64,000 bases of DNA from Corythucha ciliata. Lineage: Eukaryota; Arthropoda; Insecta; Hemiptera; Tingidae. Positions 29,641-40,133 of the stretch are shown here, piece after piece; the stretch's first letter is position 1, and each line of letters starts with the position of its first letter. Location of the stretch: assembly GCA_038030265.1 (NCBI GenBank), contig CM075937.1:13888001-13952000 (forward strand), written 5' to 3'. The notes beneath the pieces were generated by a model. It searched no databases. It was given only the letters and a program-made list of their open reading frames with translations, and was not told the origin of the DNA. The translations under genes and the position numbers were made by a program.

Positions 29641-30430
29641 ATGTAATTTTGCGGCTATATTTCAGTCGCAAGTCAAGTCTAGCAGGCAATTAGCACCTTT
29701 TCTCAATTTTTGCCCAGGTTTAGCGAGTTTTCTTTATTTGAGCCGCTGACTTGACCCGAGAGGAACAGCACATTACCGCTTTTCACAATTTCAGCCGCGA
29801 ATTAACGATTTTTTTTTTTTCATTAGCGCTTTTTCTATGCGTAAGCCACGACGTTGCCTCCAGAAACCGCGACATGGCGTTTCATCAATTTTAGCTGTAA
29901 ATGCGGGGGCTCTTATCACAATTTTAGCCCCGAGTCTGCACTTTGCACTCTGCACTTGCTAGTGAATGAGTGATTTCCCTCTAATTAAGCTGCGAATGTG
30001 AATTGGCTATTTTTCATGATTTTAGTCGCAAAGTAGCGCTTTTTATAAATTTTAGCCACGAATTAGCAATTTTCACCAATTTTAACAGCGAATTAGCATT
30101 GTTCTCGATTTCATCCGCAAAATGGTGTTTACTCAATTTTATCAGCGAAACAGCATTTTTCTCAATTTAGCCGCGAATTAGCGCATTTTCTCAATTTCAA
30201 CCATGAATTGGAGGTTTTCACGATTTTGGTCGCAAATTAGAGATGTTTTCATATTTATTAGCTGTAAATTAGTCCATTTTATTAATTTTGTAGCTAGAAA
30301 GTTTGCGGAACCTGTCTAATAGTAAATTTTTTAATTTTAGGCTTTCTCTCAGCTGAAATAAATTAGCTTTTTCATAATTTTTGCGGCGTTTTCAAAACAT
30401 TGACCGTGAATTAACGATTTTCAACGTATT
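29641..30430 (+). repeat. Family C array following family G
   Basis: It starts with the same junction as at 18.64 kb and contains the odd unit CTTGACCCGAGAGGAACAGC, then CTTTTCACAATTTCAGCCGC, in the same order as at 18.79-18.84 kb. About 25 units. Confidence 0.8.
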
Positions 30431-31650
30431 TGTGCATGTATTTACTCAATATAGCTCCAAGTTTGATTTTCACGTTCCTAAGCATCCACGAACGTATAAC
30501 CAAAAAATCCCAATTTTTTCCATTCTTAAAAAACATTTCGGGGGCTCTCTCCGATTTGCGACCCGGGGTGATTGTGACCCGCGGCGGGGCGGGGGAGTCT
30601 CGCTACTGGCTGCAGGAGAGACATGGAAATGTTTTGATTTTTTATGAAATGCATAGTTTTTTAAAGACTTTCTGGAAACTGAGGGGAAAACCCGAACTCC
30701 ATTTCATTACTTAAGGCCTTCCTTAAAAAAAAAAAAAAAAACGCGTAATGAACTTGATAAATTAGTGCTCGGCATATACGGGAAAGACGGCTAAACTGAG
30801 ATGTATTACACCGGTAAAATATTTCTCAACCCTCTATAAAACTACGAGAACTCATTGATTCAGATTTACACCTCCCTCGCTTCCTCGTAAAAAACTGTTA
30901 ACTTCATTAAAACTGTTAACTTTTCCTCCCTCTTCCTCGTCCGCACTTACCCAACTCTTATTTTATTACGTTCTCATCGCCGTGGGTTTAAAGCTTTGTG
31001 AAATATCGGTTTCTCGGTCTCTGAAATAACGATGAATAACATTATTAAAATTGAGCGAATTTGCCTTCTGAAGGGGTTTTTACGGGGCGGGAAATCCGAA
31101 AATCAGTTGATTAACTCGTGATGGTCATAATAGATGGGATGGAAATAAGACATCCGTGCTATGAGAGCGAAGAAAAGGGAGGGGAAAGAAAGGGATATAA
31201 AAACTTAATTGAAAGACACCGCTGAATGGATTTTCCTTTCTTTTAGCCCTCAGAGTGGTAGAATTTGACACCTCATCACCATCACAACACCATCGACTTC
31301 AGGCCGTCCGCCAGTGGCATTGGCCAGAACCGTGTTTTTTCTCCATCTCAACTGGCATTGAAATTAAACATTTTGACCTTAAAAACACCAAAATCTTGAT
31401 ATCTTCACCCGAGAAACAGGCTTTACACAGCTAAAGTGAGACCCATTTTGTCTAGAGATACCGTCAATGCTTGCGAAGAAACTGTCAAATTCACTTGGAA
31501 ACTGATAATTTTGCCCCCCCCCCCTCCAGTAGACTGACTACTCAATCAACCAATGGCAAATTTAGGTCCCAGCAGCTACTGTCAAGAGGCGGTTTGGCAC
31601 TGGGTCCTTTATCCTCGGGCCGATAAAGGGGCCGAAGCGATAAACATAAA
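30431..31650. other. Mostly unique sequence with a possible TATA box
   Basis: TATAAAAA at 31196-31203 is a good TATA-type word, but no coding exon can be placed downstream. A poly-C tract is near 31515. Overlapping open frames at 30381-30714 are unsupported. Confidence 0.35.
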
Positions 31651-33332
31651 AATTTCAGCCACGAGCTTGTCTGTAAAAGAACAGCGAATTGGTGTTTTTG
31701 TTTTTTTCAGTTTTAGTCGGAAAATTTAGTGGTTTATCGCAGTTAGAGCCACGTCCAATTAATTAGCGTGTTGTCCCAATTTGTGTCGCGTATGAGGATT
31801 TTTTCTCCAATTTTACCACGAATTGGGGCTTTGATCATTTTAGCCGTAAATAACAATTTCTCAACTTTAGCCACTAATTACAGCTTCTACTCCATTTTAG
31901 CCGTGAATTAGCAGACTATTTCTCATGTTGATCCTCGAAAATCTTAAGCTGAGAATGAGTGCCTTTCGTCATATTTATCCGCGAATTACGCTTTTTCTTT
32001 ATTTTAGCTGCAAGTGAGCGCTTTTATCAATTTTTGCCGGGTAATTAAAAGAGTTTTCTTAGTTATAGCCGCGTATTATTTCTCAACTTTAGACGAGAAA
32101 CACCGTGAATTCAAGAATTTTCTCTTTTTGATCTGCGACTTAGCGTTTTTATCCATTTTTGCTGCGAGTGAGCGTTTTATTTTAATTGTAATTACCGTTT
32201 TCTCCTAACTTTAGCAGCGAATTACATTCCTACAGTTTCTGCCGCGAAGTACCTAACACTTTTATTTAATGTTAGCCCCGGTGATTCAGCGACTTTTCTC
32301 AAATTGATTTTTCATTTCTTTTTAGCTGCGAATGATTGCTTTTTGACAACCATAGCCGAATTCACGCATTTTGTCCATTTCAGCTGTGAATTACGGGTTT
32401 TCTCAAACTATCCGCGAATTATCATATTTTCTAAATTTCAGCCGTGAGAGTGCTTTACCGACTCAATTCTAGCCAGGACGAACGACCTGCTGAGCGGATT
32501 CATCCCTACTCTATCTCAATTTAATTGCCTCGAATAAACGATTTTTCTCCAGTATGGCGGTGATATCGCCCTATTCTGAATTTTTAGCCGCTGATTCGTA
32601 ATTTTGTCGCTTTTTGCTACGAATTAGAGGGCTTTTTCACTAAATCATACTCGAATATTAGCACTTTTGCCATTCGTTATTGCCCCTACAGATTAGCACA
32701 CTTGCAGCTTCTCAATTTTAGCCTCGTATTAATGGCCAAAGGAAACTTATAGTTAGCGCATTTTCTGTATTTTAGTGGTGAAGTTGCCTTCAGATACGCT
32801 GCCGTGATGGTTGCCTTAAGAATTGGTGTATTTCCCTTGATTTTAGAGACAAATGAGCTCTTTTTCTTAATATTATCCTCGAATCAATGCTTTAAAACAA
32901 AAATTTTTAATTAGTAGTGAAAGTCAGTCACGAAGTTGACTCGAGAAACCATGAATTGACGGTTTTTCCGATTATAGCTGTGAGGCTGCTGAGCGATTCA
33001 TCGCTGCTTTTTCTCGATTGTATAGCTGTGATTTAGCAATTAGCCGTAAATTGGCTTTTTCCTTGATTTTAGCCGTGAATTAGTGACTTTTTGTTAATTT
33101 CAGCAGTTTATTAGCGCTTTTCTACTCTTTATCCGTGAATTAGCGATTATATATCCGCTATTGAGTGATTTTTCGTGTTTTTCTCTGTTTTAACCACCGA
33201 TTAGCCCTTTCTCTCAATTTTAGCCCCGAATCAACATTTTTCCTTATTTTAGCCCGGAATTATTGTTTTTCTTAATTTTAAACGCGAATTAGCGTTTTTA
33301 CTTATTGTGGCGTTTTCCGTGAATTATTGATG
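31651..33332 (+). repeat. Family C array
   Basis: About 55 units in plus orientation. The diagnostic AGTTGCCTTCAGATACGC unit is near 32772. The SINE at 33346 inserted into this array. Confidence 0.85.
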
Positions 33333-33345
33333 TTTGTCAATATTA
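33333..33345. repeat. Target-site duplication, left copy
   Basis: TTTGTCAATATTA, identical to 33649-33661, flanks the SINE. Confidence 0.85.
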
Positions 33346-33648
33346 ATAATAATAATAATAATAATAATTAGTGGGCGCCGGGGTTCGAACCCGGCAGGCG
33401 CCAAAGCCTCCTTTGGGCTCATACGCCGTACCCTGATCCAACCGTGTACTTCACACCCGTACTACGCGGGCGTTTCGGTCGGTGCGCGGTTTGTTGAACG
33501 CACAGCGCCGGGAACGCCCACACGAAGCCGAGTGTGCTGTGTCACAGTTCGCCGCTGCCTTATAGTGAAATGGGCAATTGCTAGATTCGAACCCAGGCCC
33601 GCTGGGTTGCGAAGCGAGTATTGTATCCATTACACCACCGAGGCGCGC
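33346..33648 (-). mobile_element. Complete tRNA-derived SINE with 13-bp target-site duplications
   Basis: Read on the minus strand, the element starts GCGCGCCTCGGTGGTGTAAT. It has an A-box-like TGGTGTAATGGATA (33623-33639 region) and a B box GGTTCGAATCT (33583-33593), recalling tRNA-Arg. It runs through a GC-rich body containing a second B-box-like GGTTCGAACCC at 33382-33392, and ends in an (ATT)n tail. The 13-bp direct repeats on both sides show target-primed insertion into the family C array. No intact tRNA cloverleaf can be drawn. Confidence 0.85.
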
Positions 33649-33661
33649 TTTGTCAATATTA
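33649..33661. repeat. Target-site duplication, right copy
   Basis: TTTGTCAATATTA, the exact partner of 33333-33345. Confidence 0.85.
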
Positions 33662-34580
33662 GCTGTTTTAGCTGTATTAGCTTCTTGCGGATAAATTAAG
33701 ACAAAATATCAATCAGTGGATAAATTGTTGAAAACCGCTAATAATCAATATTAGCTGTTTATTAGCGGTTTTCAACAATTTATCCACTAATTGATATTTT
33801 GTCTTAATTTATCCGCAAAAAATTAGCCATTTTTCTTAATATTAGCCGCAAAACAACGCTTTCAACCAAATAATTTAGTTAGTAGCAAAGTTTAGTCACT
33901 AAGTTGCCTCCAGAAACCGATGAATTGGCGTTTTTTCAATATTAGCTAAGCCTGCTGCCTTCTGAGCGATTGATCTCTGCTCTTTCTTATCGTTATATCC
34001 GCGAATTAGCGATTGTTCTCAATTTTAGCCGCGAATTAAGAATGCTACGTTTTTCTCAATTTTAGCTGCGAATTAGCGTTTTCCTTAATTCTAGCCGCGA
34101 ATTAGTAATTTTTGTCAATTAAAGCTGTTTAGCGTTTTTCATAATGTGCTAATGTTCCCGCTAATTAGCGATTTTTCTCGACTTCAACCATGAATTAGCG
34201 TTTTTCTCTGTTTTAGCCACAGATTATCATTTTCTCTCAATTTTAGCAGCGAATCAACTTTTTTTTTAGTATGCCTCATATATATTTAGGTCTTGCCTAC
34301 AATTTTTTTGCCTGGTGCGCGATTCATCGCTGCTTTCTCCGAATTTTATAACCACGAATTAGCCATTTTCTAAATTTTAGTTGTGAATTAGCGATTTTCG
34401 TAATTGTAGCCGAGAATTAGTGATTTTTTTCACACTCTGTCCGTGAATTAGCTTTTTTTCTGGAGATTATTCTCCATTTCAGCCACGAATTAGCGCTTTT
34501 CCCCAATCTGAGGCCAGTAAAATAGAGATTCTTGTCAATTTTAACTGCGAATTGACGTTTTCTCCATATCACCTCTCGTC
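33662..34580 (+). repeat. Family C array with a 60-bp inverted repeat
   Basis: About 25 units. Near the start, 33685-33744 and 33759-33818 are reverse complements with only one or two mismatches, around a 14-bp loop. The AGTTGCCTCCAGAAACCG unit is near 33902. Confidence 0.8.
33685..33818. repeat. Long hairpin, 60-bp arms and 14-bp loop
   Basis: The left arm begins TTGCGGATAAATTAAGACAA, and the right arm ends with its complement. Both arms are family C sequence, so this is a local inverted duplication of array units and not a transposon end. Confidence 0.8.
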
Positions 34581-35600
34581 ATACTACTAGCCTAGCTGGG
34601 GAATGACAATGGTCTGGAGCAGTGGCCTTTGAAAGGGGGGTGTTCATGGGTGTAATGTACCCCCCCCCCCCGGTTTTAGCCTTGGGGTACAGCCTGTGCT
34701 TTTGTACCCATCTGATTTCGGCTGACAGAGAATCTTTGAATCCTTTTTCTCTTGTTCAAAACACAAATTGTACTCTGTTTTTCTCCTGTTCCTCCCGAGT
34801 GGCATAGTTTCTGAGCTTAGTAAGCCCAAAATACTTGAGTAGCCTGAACAGGCTACTCGGGAAAGAAATTGGGAACTTTTTCCGATGAATCTGGTCGATG
34901 AAAAATTATAACTAGCCCTCACCCGGATCGTATTTTTCGTCCTAAACACATGGAATATTAACTTTAAATTGACCAATTGGTCCCTCAACAGCTAGCTTAA
35001 GTCTTAAGCGATGGAAAGCCCTCTCCACATACATCCATAAATATAATTTTGTCCCAAAACTATCTCCCTGCCAAATTCTTTGCACGTTAGACATACCAAC
35101 GCAAGTTGTGTCTTTCCATTTTTCACCCCTTCTATGTTCACCCCCCTCCACCACGCTAATCTCCACAGGTATTCTTCTCAGAGCAACTCCCCTCTTCCGA
35201 TTTCAAGACGTTCCTACTCCACTGGTCTGGAGCCTTCTTGTGGTTGGGACGTTACAGCAATTGGAGGTTCTATAACTGTGGTGGCAGTTGGAGCTTTGCT
35301 GTGGTTAGGCCTTCTTGATGTTTAGAAATACTCTGTGGTTTAATGGTGTCTTATTGCTGTGTTTGGCGGTTCTAACTGTGTTTAGACAATACACAAACCA
35401 GATTGTTGTGGTTGGATGCTGGCCCAGTTGTCGAGAAGAGCGGGGGAAGCTCCGGGTTTGTTACCGGGCTGGCCTTCATGGGGGGCGGGGGCAAAGTGCA
35501 GAGATTCAAGTAATAAAAGTGTCTCTCAAAAACCAACGAGAATTTGGGTGGCGCCAAGTTCCGCAGCTTCAAATTCAGACGTCTCCACCTAAAGAAATCG
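34581..35600. other. Unique sequence, no gene recognised
   Basis: Open frames on both strands (34622-35608) overlap each other and have neither splice support nor recognisable domains. A poly-C run is at about 34663. Confidence 0.4.
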
Positions 35601-36020
35601 TCTTATAGGTTACAGCAAGTTATGGTCTTAATTTGAGCGAAATTGCAAGTTTCAGCCTCGGGTTTTTCGCAATTTTTTTTCGGGCCTCGTATTTCCCTCC
35701 AGAAGAACCTCCTGGCCTCGTATTTACCATTTTCCTCAATTTCAGCGATTCAGAATCAGCGATTTTTGTCGACTTTAGCCTTCGAAGTAGCCTCCAGGGG
35801 TGCCCTATTATATTTGCACTCCTTTTCACTTCTATCCGTGAAAGTTCCTCCAGAGAAACCATCAATTAGTTGTGTTCTCAATTTTATCCATGAACGTGCC
35901 CCAGGAACATCACATTGGCGTTTCTTGCCAATTTCAGACAAACGATGATGCCTCACAGGAAGAAGCTTCAAACGAGCCACGAAATTGCAACATGTGGAGC
36001 TGAATGTAGACACAAAATCG
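35600..36020 (+). repeat. Family H/C mixed repeat
   Basis: Contains GCGAAATTGCAAGTTTCAGC (family H) and the diagnostic CGTGCCCCAGGAACATCACA unit shared with C arrays. Frames of about 100 codons here are repeat artefacts. Confidence 0.6.
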
Positions 36021-36199
36021 CAAGTTATTTCGGGTTCTTGCGCGGACTTCGGACTGTAGCGGGCCACGACGCGGAGGATGTATCGAAGACTGACAATGCT
36101 CGTACGTTACCATACCCCCCTCCCACTCAACCATTCATTTATGCCGTAACACTTCACATAAATCGTATTTCCGCCTGTGCTGGGATTGGGGCTGTGTTT

Positions 36200-36330
36200 C
36201 AGTGGCGGATCCAAGGGAGTGGCCACAGGCGCCATGGCCCCTCTTTTGGAGTCGAGGTCACTTGTTAAAAATATCATCAAAACCACCTAAATCGAGTCAA
36301 ATTTCAGGGTCATTTTCTCAAACGTACTGC
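36200..36330 (+). mobile_element. Non-autonomous element fragment with hAT-like end (copy 2)
   Basis: Begins CAGTGGCGGATCCAAGGGAG and matches 8459-8592, including GAGTCGAGGTCACTTG and GGGTCATTTTCTCA. Families E and D follow it at 36.97-37.2 kb, the same order as after copy 1. Confidence 0.45.
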
Positions 36331-36760
36331 GGTATGAGACAGACGTCCCCTGAACGGCCCAGCAAGGCCTATGTGCAACGGGACTTTTATCCTTGGACTT
36401 CGGGGCTGTCCGTGGGAAAGTTCGTGCGCTAGTGGTTAAAAACTGTGATCATCAAAGATAGAGCCCTTTCATTGAATCTTATTATCGAAAATTCGTCTCA
36501 TTTTCGGATTCCCCGTGTGGAGAAACCCCCCAATATTGATTAGGTTGGAGGCTCACAGTGATTTGAGATTTCTGTGGTTAGAGCTTCGCTGTGGTTGAAC
36601 CTTTTTTGTGATTGGCAGGGGTGTTCAGTAGCCCTCAACTAGACTTTAAAGCGCAGACTTAGTGGGGCGGCTGACCACTCCCAGACACCACCAATAACCA
36701 ACGACCATTTTTTTGGAGTTCACTCCCTAAAACATTAATTTTCCGGATTTTTCTTGAAAA
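36331..36760. other. Unique sequence, no feature recognised
   Basis: Nothing supported; a short open frame at 36202-36432 overlaps the repeat fragment. Confidence 0.4.
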
Positions 36761-37220
36761 AAAAAAAAAGTTCCACTTATTTCCTCTCTCGCGAAACGTA
36801 CCAGTGAAAAAAGTGGGAATTCGATCCCTGTAAACTCAAACCTCAAACGCCCGGTGAAAACCAATGTCACCGGGTGCAGCCCAATGCAGATCGGTCTCTG
36901 AATCGGACCATCCCAGCGAAAAAAAGTGGTTATCCGGCAACGAAAGTCCCTGAAAACCCGAAATTGCTTTTTTAGTGAGCAAAATCCGAGACATGGATGC
37001 GCGGAATGCCACGCCAAGGTCAAAATTTACGCGAAATGCCCCATTTTGTGGACAAAACGCAAGAACATTGGGGGAAACACTCACGCGCAACTCGCGAATT
37101 GTGTATGAGGTCATAAGAAATTGTATTGCTATGATGAGGAAATTATCTATTTGTGGCTGAAAATGGGAAATAATTCACGTAAAACGCAACAATGAAGGCG
37201 TCATTAATATGAAAATTTAA
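36761..37220 (+). repeat. Short families B, E and D in succession
   Basis: B-like units occur at 36780-36960. Family E (ATGCCACGCCAAGGTCAAAA, ACGCGAAATGCCCC) is at 36970-37100. Family D (TATGATGAGGAAATTATC) is at 37110-37220. Confidence 0.6.
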
Positions 37221-37264
37221 ATTCTCCATTTAAGAGGAAAACGTCACATCCAGGCCAATATTTA

Positions 37265-37421
37265 AGTGTTAAGGTCGATACAGACTATTCATACGTGACG
37301 TGGGAACACGCTGTTCCACGTGTGGTACAAAATTCCAGAAAAGGCTTTTGTTTGTTGGTGTGTCTATTGCTCTGACGTGACGTGGGAACACGTGGGATGA
37401 TGCGTGTCCGAGCAATGTAAA
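37265..37421. mobile_element. Truncated copy of the 60737 element
   Basis: AAGGTCGATACAGACTATTC through GGGATGATGCGTGTCCGAGC matches the left two thirds of 60737-60978 at roughly 85-90% identity. The right part is missing, and a different palindromic element begins at the break, at about 37422. Confidence 0.7.
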
Positions 37422-37558
37422 CGTAATAGTATATTTCGCAACGAGTGAGGAAAGCATCACTTTACGCGCTAGTTGGTGATCGAGGCGAAGCCGAGTTCGC
37501 TAATTACTAACAACGAGCGCGTAAAGACGCTCCTCACGAGTTGCGAACGTTATTTTTC
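37422..37558. mobile_element. Palindromic MITE, copy 1
   Basis: The left arm CGTAATAGTATATTTCGCAA, followed by CGAGTGAGG, is mirrored at the right end (CTCCTCACGAGTTGCGAACG then TTATTTTTC). The centre is CGAGGCGAAGCCGAG. A related copy lies at 37861-37998. Confidence 0.7.
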
Positions 37559-37617
37559 ACTTGACCGGCGAAGTGTGCGGCACTTTACCACGACTCACTC
37601 CAAACACGTCACTTCTA

Positions 37618-37820
37618 AAGGTGCATTTACACTGAAGTGTCGCGCTACACTTATTGCTTGAAATTTAGTGTCAGACACACATTTCCTTGGTGTAAACACA
37701 AACTGCCAGAAATTTTTATCTGAATTTGTACAGTCAATATACATGTCTGACACTTTACATTTATGTCGAGACATGAGTGTAGCTACATAGATGTCAGACA
37801 CTTCAGTGTAAACGCACCTT
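37618..37820. mobile_element. TA-flanked MITE with 24-bp terminal inverted repeats
   Basis: The ends AAGGTGCATTTACACTGAAG and CTTCAGTGTAAACGCACCTT are inverted repeats. TA dinucleotides flank both sides (37616-37617, 37821-37822), as for Tc1/mariner-type transposition. Internal GTGTCAGACA words add further dyad symmetry. 203 bp, no ORF of note. Confidence 0.85.
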
Positions 37821-37860
37821 TACAGTGACGGAAAGTACTTTACATCACTCCTAGCAGTGA

Positions 37861-37998
37861 CGTAATAGTATATTTCTTAACGAGTACGGAAAGTGGAAAA
37901 TATCATGCGAGTGTTGTTTGACGAGCGAGGCGCAGCCGAGCGAAGGCAATTACACGAGCAACGATATTTTACTTTCCCACGAGTTGTGAACGCTATTT
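37861..37998. mobile_element. Palindromic MITE, copy 2
   Basis: CGTAATAGTATATTTCTTAA at the left, GAACGCTATTTTTCG at the right, and a CGAGGCGCAGCCGAGCG centre match the 37422-37558 element. Confidence 0.7.
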
Positions 37999-38171
37999 TT
38001 CGTACTATTTAAAAGATCTATTAATTTAATTCCAAACTCCGACTAAATTAATACTTCATCTTATATCTCGGCTTCACTCGAAGCTGAGCTATAAGACAGT
38101 GAAGGAGCCCGTCAGCCGGTCCGCCTACAGTCTTCATAGACGGCTAAAGTGAAGCCAAAGTTTTCATATCG

Positions 38172-38364
38172 TAAAGCGGCCCATACACGTACAATAATAT
38201 TGCGCAATAATAGGGATTGTACAATAAAATTGAACGTTTGTGGGTTGTATTGATGGGTTGCACAATATAATGAACAACCTATTTTTTTATCCCTAAACAT
38301 CTGGAAACGAAATATTGTACAAATTTATTGCGCAATATTTATTGTACGTCTATGGACCCCTTAA
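38172..38364. mobile_element. MITE with about 35-bp terminal inverted repeats
   Basis: The left end AAGCGGCCCATACACGTACA, then ATAATATTGCGCAATA, is mirrored on the right (TATTGCGCAATATTTATTGT, then ACGTCTATGGACCCCTT). TA precedes the left end. About 193 bp. Confidence 0.75.
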
Positions 38365-38599
38365 CACTATTACGAGATGAAACCATATCGTAACAGTTCG
38401 AAAAAATGTCACTTTCGAGGGGGGTTCTAGGTGCTAAAAGAAGCTCTTTCGTTATAAGTAGTACGAAAAGTACTTTTTCGCGCTACCTGCTTCGTAAGTT
38501 GCCCATTACGATAACATGATTACTCCAGTAAATTGATTTTTTATATCGAACGTAGGACATCAAGCCCGAATAGTCTTAATTCACCTTAAGCCCTCATTC

Positions 38600-39060
38600 G
38601 GGCGATCATTAAGGTCAAAATCCATGCAAAACTGCACATTCTATAGTCAGTATTTACGCGAATTGTCGCATTCAAAGAGGAATTAACACAGAAGACCCCA
38701 CTGTGGACAAAACGCAACATTCGGGGAAGCACTCACGCGAATCGCCAATTTTAAGGCCACGTCAATGGGGAAAATTTGTACAAAACGCCTCACCAAGGGA
38801 AATTTTATGTGTAGTGAAATTGCCCATTTCATGAAAAAACTTGTCCGTTTCACGAAGAAATTGTCAATTACAGAAGGAGTTGTCTGTTTTATAAGAAAAC
38901 TTTCAATTTTACGGGAATTCTTGAGCCTATGAACTAATGGTTGATTTTATGAGACAATTTTCAGTTTAAGAAGTCAATTTAATGAGAAAATCGTCAGTTT
39001 CATAAGGGAATAGTCAATTTTATGAGGAAATTGCCATTTTTGAGTGGGACATTGTTAATT
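38600..39060 (+). repeat. Family E followed by family D
   Basis: Family E words (GCCACGTCAATGGGGAAAAT, CGCGAATTGTCGC) are at 38600-38800, then family D (TTTTATGAGGAAATTG) at 38810-39060. This is the third instance of the E-then-D order. Confidence 0.65.
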
Positions 39061-39258
39061 CCCTGTTGGTGTTTTCCATTCAACGAAACAAAGGGACTGA
39101 CATGATTGGCAAGGGGACAATGGCAAAAAACACAGCGTGTTAAAGATCCGCTTTATTCAAGTACAGTGGGCTTAAGAAATCACTTTTTTTTTTATATAAT
39201 CTACGGCTAGTCGCAAGAAAACTCCTGATTCTGCTCGAATTCCAACATTAGTTTTCTT

Positions 39259-40133
39259 TTATTTGTCTTCATGTTGTTGTTGTTGTTGTTGTTGTTGTTT
39301 GAAAGGCGCCCGTATGGTCAAAGCTATTCGCCGGCCGAGCGTCCTCGTTTTCCCCTCCAAGTTCAACTCTTCCAGACTGTCTTTCGGTTTACCCCCTCGC
39401 CTGTTAAACACTCGACCCAGTGTCATGGTGCGACTTCGCGACGAGTTTGACCCTTCAACGTCGGTCACTGGTATGATAGTACAGCCTGGGGCGGCCTCGT
39501 TAGTGTCGCCCGGTGATCTTGAAAATGTCTTGTTCAGAGAGTGTAAAATCCTTGTTGTACTTAAGGTTGAGAGGAGGGTGGGAAGAAATATTATTGTTTG
39601 ATGGTTTGACTGGTAAGTGTCAAGAAAGGTCCTGTGCATTACCTAGATGATACTCGATTCATTACGCTATTGAAAGACGCATACTTTTCCCGTTTGTTAT
39701 CTGGCTCACCCATTTCAGCGTGGAATGGATTTTTGGACGCATCGCTGGATTTGGTGCCATTCTGAGCAACACAAAATTCAGATTTTCTTCACAAGAATCA
39801 CAATAAAATAAATTAAAACCTCTTCAGTTTTCTTCTTCCAATTGATGAGATGCTTAAAACCCTTCTTTCTTTTCTTATCCTCAACTTTCTCCTCATTGGT
39901 CACTTCACCACTTCGTAAAATTTCTATTACTTCCTCTTCAGACGCTTGGGAAACGTTCAACTGAGTAGGTTTATTCAAGGGGGGAGGAGAGATTACGGAT
40001 TCAAATTAAAATGAGACGATGAAAAATCGTGGAAGCTTACTTTGACCGATGTGTCGGACTTTTCTGAACCGCAGTCTTCATCCTTTTCTTTCAAAGTGAG
40101 ATCCTCCGTTTTTTGTATCTCAATTTCTTCCAT
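39259..40133 (-). CDS. Charged protein of unknown function with C-terminal polyglutamine, four exons
   Basis: Exons on the minus strand are 40133-40041, 39960-39820, 39761-39710 and 39485-39259. Introns are 80, 58 and 224 nt, with a CTAAC branch-like word before the last acceptor. The product would be 170 aa. The N terminus is acidic (MEEIEIQKTEDLTLKEKDED), the middle basic (KKRKKGFKHLINWKKK at about residues 59-74), and the C terminus has SRTMTLGRVFNRRGGKPKD, then a run of eight glutamines from (CAA)8, ending HEDK. No signal peptide or membrane span is present. An alternative last acceptor at about 39643 would end the protein after NAQDLS at 102 aa, leaving the glutamine run untranslated. 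I do not recognise the family. The stop codon overlaps an AATAAA, a possible poly(A) signal. Confidence 0.5.
39276..39299 (-). repeat. (CAA)n trinucleotide repeat in the last exon
   Basis: Eight CAA codons, read on the minus strand, encode a glutamine run. In the other frame the same repeat gives an artificial poly-cysteine ORF on the plus strand. Confidence 0.8.

Noticed and set aside
33370..33640. One or two tRNA genes
   Set aside because: Only box motifs are present. Flanking 13-bp duplications and an (ATT)n tail identify a SINE.
34622..36268. Several overlapping frames of 60-117 codons
   Set aside because: They overlap on both strands, part of them in family H repeats, without splice or domain evidence.
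39263..39601. Plus-strand ORF beginning with a poly-cysteine run
   Set aside because: It is the antisense reading of the (CAA)n glutamine repeat and last exon of the minus-strand gene.
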